Shown here: positions 50,213 to 59,318 of the stretch, piece by piece
Layout: the number at the start of each line of letters is the position of its first letter
Position numbering within the stretch: the stretch's first letter is position 1
Made by a program: the position numbers and the translations under genes
Assembly: GCF_002723835.1 (NCBI RefSeq)
Contig: NZ_BEWG01000113.1
Location: 1 to 61,534 of the forward strand
Length of the DNA stretch: 61,534 nucleotides
Direction: 5' to 3'
Source of the DNA: Mycobacterium sp. shizuoka-1
GTDB lineage: Bacteria; Actinomycetota; Actinomycetes; Mycobacteriales; Mycobacteriaceae
Notes under the pieces: model-generated
What the model was told of the DNA's origin: nothing
Database searches by the model: none
What the model saw: only the letters and a program-made list of their open reading frames with translations

Positions 50213-50475
50213 CGGGACTCCTCGGGTTCGCTGACAACAGCGCCGCGCCGCAGCAACGCCGCGACTCGGCTAAGTCCCCGACCCGGTACATGGCCACCGC
50301 ACATCCTGCCATCGGCGGCGGCCGTCCTCCACTCGGCGTTGGTTACGGGGAGCCGATCAGCCGGTCTCAATCCAGCTAAGACGCCGATCACGCCGGATCA
50401 ACGCACAGCAACCTGAGGTACGCTCGCAGCCACGCAATCCGGGGAGAATGCGGGGAGATCGCCATCCAGCAGTTC

Positions 50476-53412
50476 ATGATGCGTCTGTCCAGCAACCTGC
50501 GCAGATACCGCTGGCTGGTTTTCTCGTGCTGGTTGCTCGCACTCGTGCCGGCCGTCTATTTGGCTCTCACCCAGTCCAACCACCTCACCGGTGGTGGCTT
50601 CGATGTGGCCGGCTCGCAATCGCTGCATGTGCAGTACCAACTCGAGGACCACTTTCCCGAGCAGGGCGCTTCGCCGCTGGCGCTCGTCGCCGCGCCCCGG
50701 GCCGACGCCAGCTACGAGGACATGAACAACGCCGTCGCCCAGCTGGAGCAGGCCGCCAAACAGACGCCGAGCGTGGTGATCGTCCCCAATCCCGCGCAGC
50801 CGGCGCCGGCCCCGGACAAGCCCTACGTGGTGTCGCTGCGGCTGGACTTCAACAACACCGGCGCCGTCGACGTCGCCCGGCAGTTGCGTCAGAAGATCGG
50901 TGTGACCGGTGACCAGCCCGGGCAGATCGACAACGGCCGGGTGCGGTTGTACGTGATCGGCCAGGGCGCGCTCGGGGCGGCCGCGCAGACCAGCACCAAG
51001 CACGACATCGCCGAGGCCGAGCGCTGGAACCTTCCGATCGTCCTGATTGTTTTGCTCGCGGTGTTCGGCTCGCTGGCTGCCGCAGCGGTCCCGCTGGCCC
51101 TGGGGCTGTGCACCGTCGTGGTGACGATGGGCGTGGTCTACCTGTTGTCGATGGTCACCACGATGTCGGTGTTCGTCACCTCGACGGTGTCGATGTTCGG
51201 CATCGCCCTGGCCGTCGACTACTCGCTGTTCATCCTGATGCGGTTTCGGGAGGAACTGCGCGCGGGCCGCGACCCGCAACAGGCGGCCGACGCGGCGATG
51301 GCCACCTCCGGTCTGGCGGTGGTGTTGTCGGGTCTGACCGTGATCGCCTCGCTGACCGGCATCTACCTGATCAACACCCCGGTGCTGCGATCGATGGCCA
51401 CCGGCGCGATCCTGGCGGTGGCGATCGCGGTGCTGACCTCGACCACGCTGACACCTGCGGTGCTGGCCACCTTCGGCCGGTCAGTGGCCAAGCGTTCCCC
51501 GATGCTGCACTGGTCGCGTCGGGCAGAGGCCACCCAATCCCGGTTCTGGACCCGCTGGGTCAACGAGGTCATGCGCAGGCCGTGGCTGTCGGCGCTGGCC
51601 GCCACGCTGGTACTGCTGCTGATGGCCGCCCCCGCGTTCTCGATGGTGCTGGGCAACAGCATGCAGCGGCAGTTCAAGTCGTCCCACGAGATCCGCGGTG
51701 GGGTGGCCGCGGCCGCCCAGGCCCTCGGCCCCGGCGCGCTCGGCCCGGTTCGGGTGCTGGTCACCTTCCCGGACGGCGGGGCGTCGGACCCCAAGCACGC
51801 CCCGGCGCTCGAGGCGATCAGCACCGAGATGTCCAAGGCTCCCGACATCGTGTCGGTCTCCACGCCGGTGTTCGCCGACGACAACGGCAGCGCGCTGATC
51901 TCGGCGGTGCTGTCGGTGGATCCCGAGGACATCGGCGCGCGGACGTCCATCGACTGGATGCGATCGCATCTGCGTGCCCTGCCCGCGGCGTCGGGCGCCC
52001 AGATCGACGTCGGCGGGCCGACCGCCTTGATCAAGGACTTCGACGATCGGGTGTCGGCGACTCAACCGCTGGTATTCGTGTTCGTCGCCCTGATCGCCTT
52101 CGTGATGCTGCTGATCTCGGTGCGCTCGGTGTTCCTCGCGCTCAAGGGTGTGCTGATGACGGTGCTGTCCGTCGCGGCCGCCTACGGCAGCCTGGTGATG
52201 GTCTTCCAATGGGGCTGGCTCGAGCAGCTGGGCTTCGAGAAGATCACGTCGATCGACAGCACGATCCCGCCCTTGGTGCTGGCGATGACGTTCGGCCTGT
52301 CGATGGACTACGAGATCTTCCTGCTCACCCGGATCCGGGAGCGTTACCTGCAGGCCGGTGACACCCGGGACGCGGTCGCCTACGGGGTGGCCACCAGCGC
52401 CCGCACGATCACCAGCGCCGCGCTGATCATGATCGCGGTGTTCACCGGGTTCGCGTTCGCGGGCATGCCACTGGTCGCCGAGCTCGGGGTGGCCTGCGCG
52501 GTGGCGATCGCCGTCGACGCCACCATCGTCCGGCTGGTCCTGGTGCCGGCGCTGATGGCGATGTTCGACCAGTGGAACTGGTGGCTGCCCGGCTGGCTGG
52601 CCCGGATCCTGCCGTCGGTCGACTTCGAGAAGCCGCTGCCCAAGGTCGACCTGGGCGATCTGGTCGTGATCCCGGACGACATCTCGGCGCTGGTGCCGCC
52701 GACAGCGGATCTGAAGATGGTGGTCAAGGGCGCAGCCCGGCTCAAGAACCTGGCGCCGGATGCGGTCAGTGTGGCCGACCCGCTGGCGTTCACCGGCTGC
52801 AGCGAGCTCGCCGGCCGGGTCAAGGGCAGCGACGACGCCCGCGCCCAGCCGATGCGGGTCGGCGCGGGCAATACCGCGACGGTGAAGTTGATCCGCGGCT
52901 ATCGCAGCGTCAGGACGGCGACGCCGCGGCCGGTGCACCCGGTCACGATGTGGCGCGGCCGGCTGGCGATCGCGCTGGACGCCCTCGAGACGGGTGCCGA
53001 CAACGGGCAGCCGGCGGTCGAGCGGCTCAGCCCGGTGGAGACGACCAACGTCCAGCTGCCGACCGGCGACCGGCTGCAGATCCCGACCTGCGCCGAGACG
53101 CTGCGGATGCAGGCCTACCTGATCATGTGCCGCAACAGCCGGTCGGATTTCGCCGAGTTCGCCGACCTGGTCGGTGTGATGGATACCGAGGCCGCTGCGG
53201 TGGTACTCGCCGGGATGGACCGGTATTACTGTTCTGAACAATCTGAGCGACAATGGGTGACCACCCAGTTGGTCCGGCGGCTGGCCGATCCCAACCCCAC
53301 CGACGTCGAGGTCGACGACTGGTGGGCGGGACCGGAGGGGGCCGCCGAATGGGAGCGGATCAGGCAGCGCTGCCTTGCGGTGGCGGTGGCGATCCTGGAG
53401 GAGGCGAGGTGA
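50476..53412 (+). CDS. mmpL11: MmpL11 family RND transporter
   Basis: A 978-residue RND-family transporter, linked in mycobacteria to export of mycolate-derived wax esters and long-chain triacylglycerols and to haem uptake. The proton-relay pairs are Asp248-Tyr249 (ALAVDYSLF) and Asp611-Tyr612 (GLSMDYEIF). The C-terminal cytoplasmic part is about 230 residues, with LPTGDRLQIPTCAETLRMQAYL. The ATG at 50476 is followed by a second ATG; ribosome-binding bases are distant (GGGGAG near 50452). A TACGCT at 50419-50424 may be its -10. Overlap with the next gene (GTGA) indicates an operon. Confidence 0.95.
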   Translation: MMRLSSNLRRYRWLVFSCWLLALVPAVYLALTQSNHLTGGGFDVAGSQSLHVQYQLEDHFPEQGASPLALVAAPRADASYEDMNNAVAQLEQAAKQTPSVVIVPNPAQPAPAPDKPYVVSLRLDFNNTGAVDVARQLRQKIGVTGDQPGQIDNGRVRLYVIGQGALGAAAQTSTKHDIAEAERWNLPIVLIVLLAVFGSLAAAAVPLALGLCTVVVTMGVVYLLSMVTTMSVFVTSTVSMFGIALAVDYSLFILMRFREELRAGRDPQQAADAAMATSGLAVVLSGLTVIASLTGIYLINTPVLRSMATGAILAVAIAVLTSTTLTPAVLATFGRSVAKRSPMLHWSRRAEATQSRFWTRWVNEVMRRPWLSALAATLVLLLMAAPAFSMVLGNSMQRQFKSSHEIRGGVAAAAQALGPGALGPVRVLVTFPDGGASDPKHAPALEAISTEMSKAPDIVSVSTPVFADDNGSALISAVLSVDPEDIGARTSIDWMRSHLRALPAASGAQIDVGGPTALIKDFDDRVSATQPLVFVFVALIAFVMLLISVRSVFLALKGVLMTVLSVAAAYGSLVMVFQWGWLEQLGFEKITSIDSTIPPLVLAMTFGLSMDYEIFLLTRIRERYLQAGDTRDAVAYGVATSARTITSAALIMIAVFTGFAFAGMPLVAELGVACAVAIAVDATIVRLVLVPALMAMFDQWNWWLPGWLARILPSVDFEKPLPKVDLGDLVVIPDDISALVPPTADLKMVVKGAARLKNLAPDAVSVADPLAFTGCSELAGRVKGSDDARAQPMRVGAGNTATVKLIRGYRSVRTATPRPVHPVTMWRGRLAIALDALETGADNGQPAVERLSPVETTNVQLPTGDRLQIPTCAETLRMQAYLIMCRNSRSDFAEFADLVGVMDTEAAAVVLAGMDRYYCSEQSERQWVTTQLVRRLADPNPTDVEVDDWWAGPEGAAEWERIRQRCLAVAVAILEEAR

Positions 53413-53903
53413 CGGTGGCAGCGGATCGCGATGCCATACCCGCACCGGCCGCCCGGTCCTTCGCCGACAGCCGCCCCGTCGAGTTCTGGCCGACCGCGTC
53501 GATCCGCAGCGCGCTGGAGAACGGCGACATCACCGTCTGGCAGCGCATCGTCGTGGCGATCAAGCGCGATCCGTACGGCCGCACCGCCCGTCAAGTCGAA
53601 GAGGTCCTGGAGCACTCGCAGCCGTACGGCATCTCCAAGGCGCTCTCCGAGGTGTTGGTGCGTGCGCGCAGCCATCTGGAGGCCAACGAGCGCGCCGAGG
53701 CGGCCCGCCACGTCCGGCTGCTGCTCGACCGTTCCGGCCTGGCCGAGCAGGAGTTCGCGTCCCGGATCGGGGTGGGGCAGGCGGACCTGAGCACCTACCT
53801 CGACGGCACGGTCAGTCCCCCTGCCTCACTGATGATCCGGATGCGCCGACTGTCGGACCGATTCGCCAAGATGCGCGCCCAGCGAGCGTCCGGCGGCGCG
53901 TGA
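53409..53903 (+). CDS. MmpL11-operon helix-turn-helix protein (Rv0201c-like)
   Basis: A 164-residue protein in two parts. The first half (VEFWPTASIRSALENGDITVWQRIVVAIKRDPYGRTARQVEEVLE) is unrecognised. The second resembles an XRE-type helix-turn-helix (LLLDRSGLAEQEFASRIGVGQADLSTYLDGTVSPPASLMIRMRRL, about residues 110-154). It could be a regulator or adaptor of the mmpL11 locus. The GTG start overlaps mmpL11 by 4 bp; longer frames through mmpL11 were rejected. Its position and strand match Rv0201c. Confidence 0.8.
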   Translation: MTVAADRDAIPAPAARSFADSRPVEFWPTASIRSALENGDITVWQRIVVAIKRDPYGRTARQVEEVLEHSQPYGISKALSEVLVRARSHLEANERAEAARHVRLLLDRSGLAEQEFASRIGVGQADLSTYLDGTVSPPASLMIRMRRLSDRFAKMRAQRASGGA

Positions 53904-54331
53904 CGGTGGTGGATTCACCGGATTCGGCCCAGCTGCAACAGATTCTGCGCGAGACCCGCACGGTTGCCGTGGTGGGCGTCTCGGACAACCCGGCCCGGCC
54001 CAGCAACGAGGTCTACCGCTACCTGGCCCGGTTCAGCCACTACCAGCTCTACCCGGTGAACCCGAACATCAGCGAGATCGACGGCACCCCGGTCTACTCC
54101 AGTCTGGCCGACCTGCCGGAGGTACCGGACATGGTCGACGTGTTCCGTCGTTACGACGACCTGCCGGCGGTGCTGGCCGACACGCTGGCGTCCAGCCCCC
54201 ACCCGAAATGCCTCTGGCTGCAGCAGGGTCTGTGGCACGAGGAGGTCGGCGAGCGGGCGCAGGGTGCAGGCCTGCGCGTGGTGATGGATCGCTGCCTGAA
54301 GGTCGACTACGCCCGGCTCATCGGGCGTTGA
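53900..54331 (+). CDS. CoA-binding-domain protein (YccU-like)
   Basis: A 143-residue Rossmann-fold protein of the CoA_binding_2 family. It has TRTVAVVGVSDNPARPSNEVYRYL (dinucleotide/CoA-binding loop), YQLYPVNPNISEIDGTPVYSSLADLP and LWLQQGLWHEEVGERAQGAGLRVVMDRCLKVDYARL, all canonical. Biochemical role is not established for the family. The GTG overlaps the previous stop (GTGA), making three overlapping genes with mmpL11. It is convergent with the next gene with a 14-bp overlap. Confidence 0.88.
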   Translation: MTVVDSPDSAQLQQILRETRTVAVVGVSDNPARPSNEVYRYLARFSHYQLYPVNPNISEIDGTPVYSSLADLPEVPDMVDVFRRYDDLPAVLADTLASSPHPKCLWLQQGLWHEEVGERAQGAGLRVVMDRCLKVDYARLIGR

Positions 54332-55007
54332 TCGGCGCGACGTCGACCACCAGCCACCGGGCGTCCTGCTTGACCAGCCCCACCCGCAGCGCGAGCACCG
54401 CGGTACTCGGCGGCTGACCGGGCTGGTTCTGGGTGCCCCGCATCACCACGGCGACGCTGGCGGCCCCGGGGCCCAGCGCTTCCAGGCCCGCCGAGATGGT
54501 CTGGGCCGAGGCGGAGATGTTCTTGGTGGCCAGCTCGGCCGTCGATTTCCCGAACTGGTTCTTGAAGGCGTCCGCCCGATCGGGCGCCATGAACGACGCC
54601 GCCCGGTCGATCGACGCGGTGGGGGCGCCCGGGGTGAAGGTGGCGGTGGCCTCGGCGACCGCGGTGGCGATGCGCACCACCTCCGCGGAGTCGCGGGTGA
54701 AGTCCCGGTCGGGCAGCGTCCACCGCAGGTAGCCGACGACCACCGCGGCCACCACCGCCACGGCGGCCGGCCCGACGACCGCCAACCGCAATCCCGGGCC
54801 GTCGTCGTCGGTGCCCACCGTCACCGAATCCCGCCGGTAGAACACCACATTGACGATGACGCCCTCGACGATGAGCAGGCACAGCATCGAGCACACCGAC
54901 ACCCACCACAGCGGCCAGCCGAGCACCACGCCGATGGCCAGCAGTCCGCCGACGGCGGCGATCGGGGCGGCCACGTCGAAGGCCAGCACCCGGGCCAGGT
55001 TCCTCAT
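54318..55007 (-). CDS. Mce-associated-like membrane protein (Rv0200-like)
   Basis: A 229-residue protein with three hydrophobic helices in the first 100 residues (VAAPIAAVGGLLAIGVVLGW; WWVSVCSMLCLLIVEGVIVN; LAVVGPAAVAVVAAVVVGYL). An extracytoplasmic domain then reads FTRDSAEVVRIATAVAEATATFTP through WLVVDVAPINA, the pattern of Mce-associated (Mam) proteins. It overlaps the preceding gene by 4 bp (ATGA), so the two form a pair equivalent to Rv0199-Rv0200. Function is unproven; a stabilising role in an envelope complex is possible. Confidence 0.82.
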   Translation of the reverse strand: MRNLARVLAFDVAAPIAAVGGLLAIGVVLGWPLWWVSVCSMLCLLIVEGVIVNVVFYRRDSVTVGTDDDGPGLRLAVVGPAAVAVVAAVVVGYLRWTLPDRDFTRDSAEVVRIATAVAEATATFTPGAPTASIDRAASFMAPDRADAFKNQFGKSTAELATKNISASAQTISAGLEALGPGAASVAVVMRGTQNQPGQPPSTAVLALRVGLVKQDARWLVVDVAPINAR

Positions 55008-55594
55008 CGCATCGACTCCAGCCGGGAGATCATCAGCTTGCCGTCGACGTCGGACACCCCCAAGCGCAGATTCCAGCGCACGGTGGCCGGCTTGTCCCCG
55101 GCGTTCTCGCTGACCGAGGTGGCCACGACCAGCACGGTGTCGGTGCGCTGGGCCAGTTCTGGGGGCAGTGTGGCCGGAGTCGGCGCGCGCTGGCCCGGCT
55201 GGCGGTCGAGATCGCGGTGTACTGCTTCGAAGGAAACCGACTCGATGCGCCCGGTGGTGCGGGCGTTCAGGGTGCGGACCACTTCGCGGTAGGGCGTGAT
55301 CGCAGCTTCGAAATCCGAGTTGAGCTGGCCGACGGTGCCGTCGTGCAGCTTCTGCAGACTGGCGTCGACGTTGTCGACGGTCATGTTGATCAGCACGCCG
55401 GTCCAGTCCGCGGCGGCGGCCATCACCCGGGTCTGGTAGGCCCGCTCGTCGACGGCGCTACGGTGCCCCGACCAGATCAGCGCGCCCAGCACGACGGCGA
55501 CCACGGTGACCACGCCCAGCACGGCCGAGGCAACCCCGTAGCCGGAGAACACCCGGCCGGGTGCCTGGTCCTGCGTCGTCGCGGCCTCGGGCAT
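55004..55594 (-). CDS. Mce-associated-like membrane protein (Rv0199-like)
   Basis: A 196-residue protein with one N-terminal helix (YGVASAVLGVVTVVAVVLGALIW, about residues 19-41) and an extracytoplasmic Mam-type domain (WTGVLINMTVDNVDASLQKLHDGTVGQLNSDF...WNLRLGVSDVDGKLMISRLESM). It starts 67 bp from the divergent zmp1 gene and is translationally coupled to the next gene by ATGA. The pair is conserved next to zmp1 and mmpL11 in M. tuberculosis. Confidence 0.82.
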   Translation of the reverse strand: MPEAATTQDQAPGRVFSGYGVASAVLGVVTVVAVVLGALIWSGHRSAVDERAYQTRVMAAAADWTGVLINMTVDNVDASLQKLHDGTVGQLNSDFEAAITPYREVVRTLNARTTGRIESVSFEAVHRDLDRQPGQRAPTPATLPPELAQRTDTVLVVATSVSENAGDKPATVRWNLRLGVSDVDGKLMISRLESMR

Positions 55595-55661
55595 GCAGGC
55601 GAGGCTACCGGGCGGCCCACGACCCGACCGCCGCGGTCTGACCTCTGGTAAGGATGGTTGG

Positions 55662-57647
55662 GTGACGGTAGAAGCACTGCGTTCGGGTATCGACCTGGCT
55701 CATGTCCAGGCCGAGGTTCGCCCGCAAGACGACCTGTTCGGCCACGTCAACGGGCGCTGGCTGAGCGAATACACCATCCCCGGCGACCGGGCCACCGACG
55801 GTGCGTTCCGGACGTTGTACGACCGGGCCGAGGAGCAGGTCCGCGAGCTGATCATCGAAGCGTCGAAGTCCGGCGCCGCGGCAAATACCGACGAGCAGCG
55901 GATCGGCGATCTGTACGCCAGCTTCCTGGACGCCGAGGCCGTGCAGCGCCGCGGCGTGCAGCCGCTGCTCGACGAGCTCACGCTGATCGACACCGCGGCC
56001 GACCCCACCGCGCTGGCGGCTGCGATCGGCGCACTGCAGCGCAGCGGGGTGGGTGGCGGTGTCGGGCTCTACATCGACACCGATTCGAAGGACTCCTCGC
56101 GATATCTGCTGCACGTCACGCAGTCCGGGCTGGGCCTGCCCGACGAGTCGTATTACCGCGACGATCAGCACGCCTCGATCCTGGGCGCCTATCCCGGGCA
56201 CATCGCCGCGATGTTCGCGCTGGTCCTGGGTGGCACCGCCGAGGACTACACCGAGCGGGCCGCGCGGATCGTGGCGCTGGAGACCAAACTGGCTGCCGCC
56301 CACTGGGATGTGGTCAAGCGCCGCGACGCCGACCTGACCTACAACCTGCGCCGATTCGCCGACCTGCCGACCGAGGCGCCAGGCTTCGACTGGGCCGGCT
56401 GGATCGCCGGTCAGGGCGCTACCCCCGACGCGGTGGCCGAACTGGTTGTGCGTCAACCGGATTACCTCACCGCCTTCGCCGAGCTGTGGTCGAGTCACGA
56501 CTTCGCCGACTGGCAGGACTGGGCCCGTTGGCGGCTGATCAACGCCCGGGCCGCGTACCTGACCGACGCGGTGGTCGAGGCGAACTTCGACTTCTACGGC
56601 CGCACCCTGTCGGGCACCGAGCAGATCCGCGACCGCTGGAAGCGGGCCGTATCGCTGGTGGAGAGCCTGATGGGCGATGCGGTCGGACGGCTGTACGTCG
56701 AGCGGCACTTCCCGCCGGATGCCAAGGCCCGCATGGATGTTCTGGTCGACAACCTGCGCGAGGCGTACCGGGTCAGCATCAACGACCTGGAGTGGATGAC
56801 ACCGGCCACCCGAGGGCGGGCGCTGGCCAAACTGGACAAGTTCACCGCCAAAATCGGCTACCCGAAGAAGTGGCGCGATTACTCCACGCTGGTGATCGAC
56901 CGGGATGATTTGTACGGCAACGTCATTCGCGGCGCCGAGGTGGCCCACGACCGCGAGCTCGCCAAACTCGGCGGCCCGGTCGACCGCGACGAGTGGTTCA
57001 TGACACCGCAGACCGTCAACGCCTACTACAACCCGGGCATGAACGAGATCGTGTTCCCGGCTGCGATCCTGCAGCCGCCGTTCTTCGACGCCGAAGCCGA
57101 CGATGCGGCGAACTACGGCGGCATCGGGGCGGTGATCGGTCACGAGATCGGCCACGGATTCGACGACCAGGGAGCCAAATACGACGGCGACGGCAACCTG
57201 GTGGACTGGTGGACCGACGAGGACCGTGCCGAGTTCGGCGCCCGCACCAAGGCGCTGATCGAACAGTACGAGGAGTTCGTCCCGCGCGGGCTCGAGCCGT
57301 CCCATCACGTCAACGGTGCCTTCACCGTCGGAGAGAACATCGGCGACCTGGGCGGGCTGTCGATCGCGCTGCTGGCCTACGAGCTGTCGCTGGGCGGCAG
57401 GCAAGCCCCGGTGATCGACGGGCTGACCGGCAGGCAGCGGGTGTTCTTCGGCTGGGCGCAGGTGTGGCGGACCAAATCCCGTGAGGCCGAGGCCATTCGG
57501 CGGCTGGCGACGGATCCGCACTCGCCGCCGGAGTTCCGCTGCAACGGGGTGATCCGCAATATGGACGCCTTCTACGATGCGTTCGAAGTCAGCGAGGCCG
57601 ACGAGCTGTACCTGGAACCCGAGCGGCGGGTTCGGATCTGGAGCTGA
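55662..57647 (+). CDS. zmp1: Zinc metallopeptidase Zmp1 (M13/neprilysin family)
   Basis: A 661-residue M13 peptidase. The zinc site HEIGH is at residues 494-498 (VIGHEIGHGFDDQGAKYDG), with the third ligand Glu558 in GENIGDLGGLS. NAYYNPGMNEIVFPAAILQPPFF is the substrate-groove block, and the protein ends in the M13-typical tail RRVRIWS. No signal peptide or N-terminal helix is present, as in M. tuberculosis Zmp1 (663 residues), which is secreted by an unclear route and linked to phagosome and inflammasome control. The GTG has AAGGA 7 nt upstream. It ends 12 bp from the convergent ArsR gene. Confidence 0.96.
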   Translation: MTVEALRSGIDLAHVQAEVRPQDDLFGHVNGRWLSEYTIPGDRATDGAFRTLYDRAEEQVRELIIEASKSGAAANTDEQRIGDLYASFLDAEAVQRRGVQPLLDELTLIDTAADPTALAAAIGALQRSGVGGGVGLYIDTDSKDSSRYLLHVTQSGLGLPDESYYRDDQHASILGAYPGHIAAMFALVLGGTAEDYTERAARIVALETKLAAAHWDVVKRRDADLTYNLRRFADLPTEAPGFDWAGWIAGQGATPDAVAELVVRQPDYLTAFAELWSSHDFADWQDWARWRLINARAAYLTDAVVEANFDFYGRTLSGTEQIRDRWKRAVSLVESLMGDAVGRLYVERHFPPDAKARMDVLVDNLREAYRVSINDLEWMTPATRGRALAKLDKFTAKIGYPKKWRDYSTLVIDRDDLYGNVIRGAEVAHDRELAKLGGPVDRDEWFMTPQTVNAYYNPGMNEIVFPAAILQPPFFDAEADDAANYGGIGAVIGHEIGHGFDDQGAKYDGDGNLVDWWTDEDRAEFGARTKALIEQYEEFVPRGLEPSHHVNGAFTVGENIGDLGGLSIALLAYELSLGGRQAPVIDGLTGRQRVFFGWAQVWRTKSREAEAIRRLATDPHSPPEFRCNGVIRNMDAFYDAFEVSEADELYLEPERRVRIWS

Positions 57648-57659
57648 CCGCCGCGACGC

Positions 57660-58001
57660 TCAGCGGGCTGCCGCCTCGCGGTTGGCGCCGTCGACGACCG
57701 ACGCCAGCAGGCCCGGCAGCGCCCGGTCGATCTCATCGACGCGCAACCGCTGCAATGTGACACCGCCGAGCACCAGCCGCTCGAGCAGGCCGGCTTCCCG
57801 CAGGATCTTGAAGTGGTGGGTGGCGGTGGATTTGTTGATGCCGTCGTAGAGCGCGCTGCACTGCAGCGGTGCGTCCGCGTTACCCAGCCGCCGGACCATC
57901 TCCAGCCGTGCCGGGTCTTGCAGCGCCGCCAGCACCTGGTGCAGGGGTGCGACCGGATGGACCGGATAGGCCTCGGCCTGGAATGCCTGCGCCTCGACCA
58001 T
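57660..58001 (-). CDS. ArsR-family transcriptional regulator
   Basis: A 113-residue winged-helix repressor. HPVAPLHQVLAALQDPARLEMVRRL is the first helix pair, and GINKSTATHHFKILREAGLLERLVLGG is the recognition helix and wing. No metal-binding Cys cluster is seen, so a non-metal signal is likely. It is divergent from an MFS exporter across 105 bp containing two copies of an 18-bp inverted repeat. It therefore probably represses both itself and the transporter. Confidence 0.9.
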   Translation of the reverse strand: MVEAQAFQAEAYPVHPVAPLHQVLAALQDPARLEMVRRLGNADAPLQCSALYDGINKSTATHHFKILREAGLLERLVLGGVTLQRLRVDEIDRALPGLLASVVDGANREAAAR

Positions 58002-58036
58002 GGTTGTCTCCTGTGTCCCGCATCACGACCTGCCAA

Positions 58037-58054
58037 GTTTGATCGTTATCAAAC
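58037..58054. promoter_or_regulatory. ArsR operator 1 (perfect 7-4-7 inverted repeat)
   Basis: GTTTGAT-CGTT-ATCAAAC is a perfect dyad between the divergent arsR and MFS genes. Its centre lies 37 bp from that of a near-identical second copy, about 3.5 helical turns. Likely the binding site of the adjacent ArsR regulator. Confidence 0.75.
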
Positions 58055-58073
58055 CTAGCGTACGCTCGGACGA

Positions 58074-58091
58074 GTTCGATGATCATCAAAC
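58074..58091. promoter_or_regulatory. ArsR operator 2 (near-perfect copy)
   Basis: GTTCGAT-GATC-ATCAAAC repeats operator 1 with one arm mismatch (C for T at 58077) and a different spacer. It ends 15 bp before the MFS ATG, overlapping the approach to its ribosome-binding site (GGGAG, 58097-58101). It is well placed to block the transporter promoter. Confidence 0.72.
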
Positions 58092-58106
58092 ATACCGGGA
58101 GTCGCA

Positions 58107-59318
58107 ATGGCCTGTCTGGACGAGGCAACGCCTGGCCAGGTCACCGGTCAGCGCTGGGCATACCCGCTGCTGCTGGTGCTCAGCGGTGTGGCGCTGGGGG
58201 TGTCCGGACTGCCGGCGCCGCTGTATGGCATCTACGAGTCGAATTGGCATCTCACCCCGCTGGCCACCACCGTCGTCTTCGCGGTGTACGCGTTCGCCGC
58301 ACTGGCCGCGGTGCTGGTGTCCGGGCGGATTTCCGACGTCGTGGGCCGCAAGCCGGTGTTGCTCGGCGCGTTGATCGCCCTGATCGTCGGACTCGGCGTC
58401 TTCCTGATCGCCGACAGCATCGAGATGCTGCTGCTGGCCCGCACCATCCACGGCGCCGCGGTGGGGTCGATCGTGGTCGCCGCCGCCGCCGCACTGCTGG
58501 ACCTGCGCCCGCACCACGGTGTGCGCTCCGGACAGCTCAGCGGCGTCAGCTTCAACATCGGCATGACCGTGGCGATCGTGGGTTCGTCGCTGCTGGCGCA
58601 GTACGTCGCCCATCCGCTGCGCACCCCGTACGCGGTCGTCGCAGTGGTCTGCGCGCTCGTCGGCGTCGGGGTGGCGGCCCTGCGCGAAACCCATTCCGGC
58701 CGTACCGGTGGCCGGATCAGGATCAGCAAACCGGCTGTGCCTCAAGAGATCCGCGACGACTTCTGGTTCGCCGCGCTGGGCGCGATGGCCTCCTGGTCGG
58801 TGCTGGGGGTGTTGCTGTCGCTGTACCCGTCGCTGGCCGCCCAGCAGACCCATGTGCACAACCTGGTCTTCGGCGGCGGGGTCGTCGGCGTGACGGCGTT
58901 CTCGGCCGCGATGGCCCAGTTGGTGGCCACCCGGGTTCCGGCCCGGCGGTCGGCGGTGATCGGTGACATCGGGATGGCGGCCGCGCTGCTGCTGACGGTG
59001 CCGGTCCTGCTCACCCACCGCTGGCCGCTGGTGTTCGTGGCCGCTGCCCTGCTCGGCGCCACGTTCGGACTCGGCTTCGGCGGCTCCTTGCGTCACCTGT
59101 CGGACGTGGTGCCCGCGGACCGGCGCGGGGAGACGATGTCGGCGTTCTACCTGCTGGCCTACACCGCGATGGCGCTGCCCACGATCGCGGCGGGCTGGGC
59201 GGCCACCAAGTGGCCACTGGCCCAAGTGTTCCCGTGGTTCGCCGCGATCGTCGCGCTCGCCTGCCTGGGCGCGGCCGCGGTGGGCGCGAGCGTCAACCGG
59301 TCGCGCCGGGCGTCTTGA
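58107..59318 (+). CDS. Major facilitator superfamily exporter
   Basis: A 403-residue transporter with about twelve helices. The first loop has VLVSGRISDVVGRKPVLLGA, the MFS GxxxDxxGRK signature. PHHGVRSGQLSGVSFNIGMTVAIVGSSLLAQ and the late VVPADRRGETMSAFYLLAYTAMALP are also typical of drug/metabolite efflux members. It is divergent from an ArsR regulator with two operators, so it is probably induced by a compound it exports. The 3' end overlaps the convergent esterase by 26 bp. Confidence 0.92.
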   Translation: MACLDEATPGQVTGQRWAYPLLLVLSGVALGVSGLPAPLYGIYESNWHLTPLATTVVFAVYAFAALAAVLVSGRISDVVGRKPVLLGALIALIVGLGVFLIADSIEMLLLARTIHGAAVGSIVVAAAAALLDLRPHHGVRSGQLSGVSFNIGMTVAIVGSSLLAQYVAHPLRTPYAVVAVVCALVGVGVAALRETHSGRTGGRIRISKPAVPQEIRDDFWFAALGAMASWSVLGVLLSLYPSLAAQQTHVHNLVFGGGVVGVTAFSAAMAQLVATRVPARRSAVIGDIGMAAALLLTVPVLLTHRWPLVFVAAALLGATFGLGFGGSLRHLSDVVPADRRGETMSAFYLLAYTAMALPTIAAGWAATKWPLAQVFPWFAAIVALACLGAAAVGASVNRSRRAS

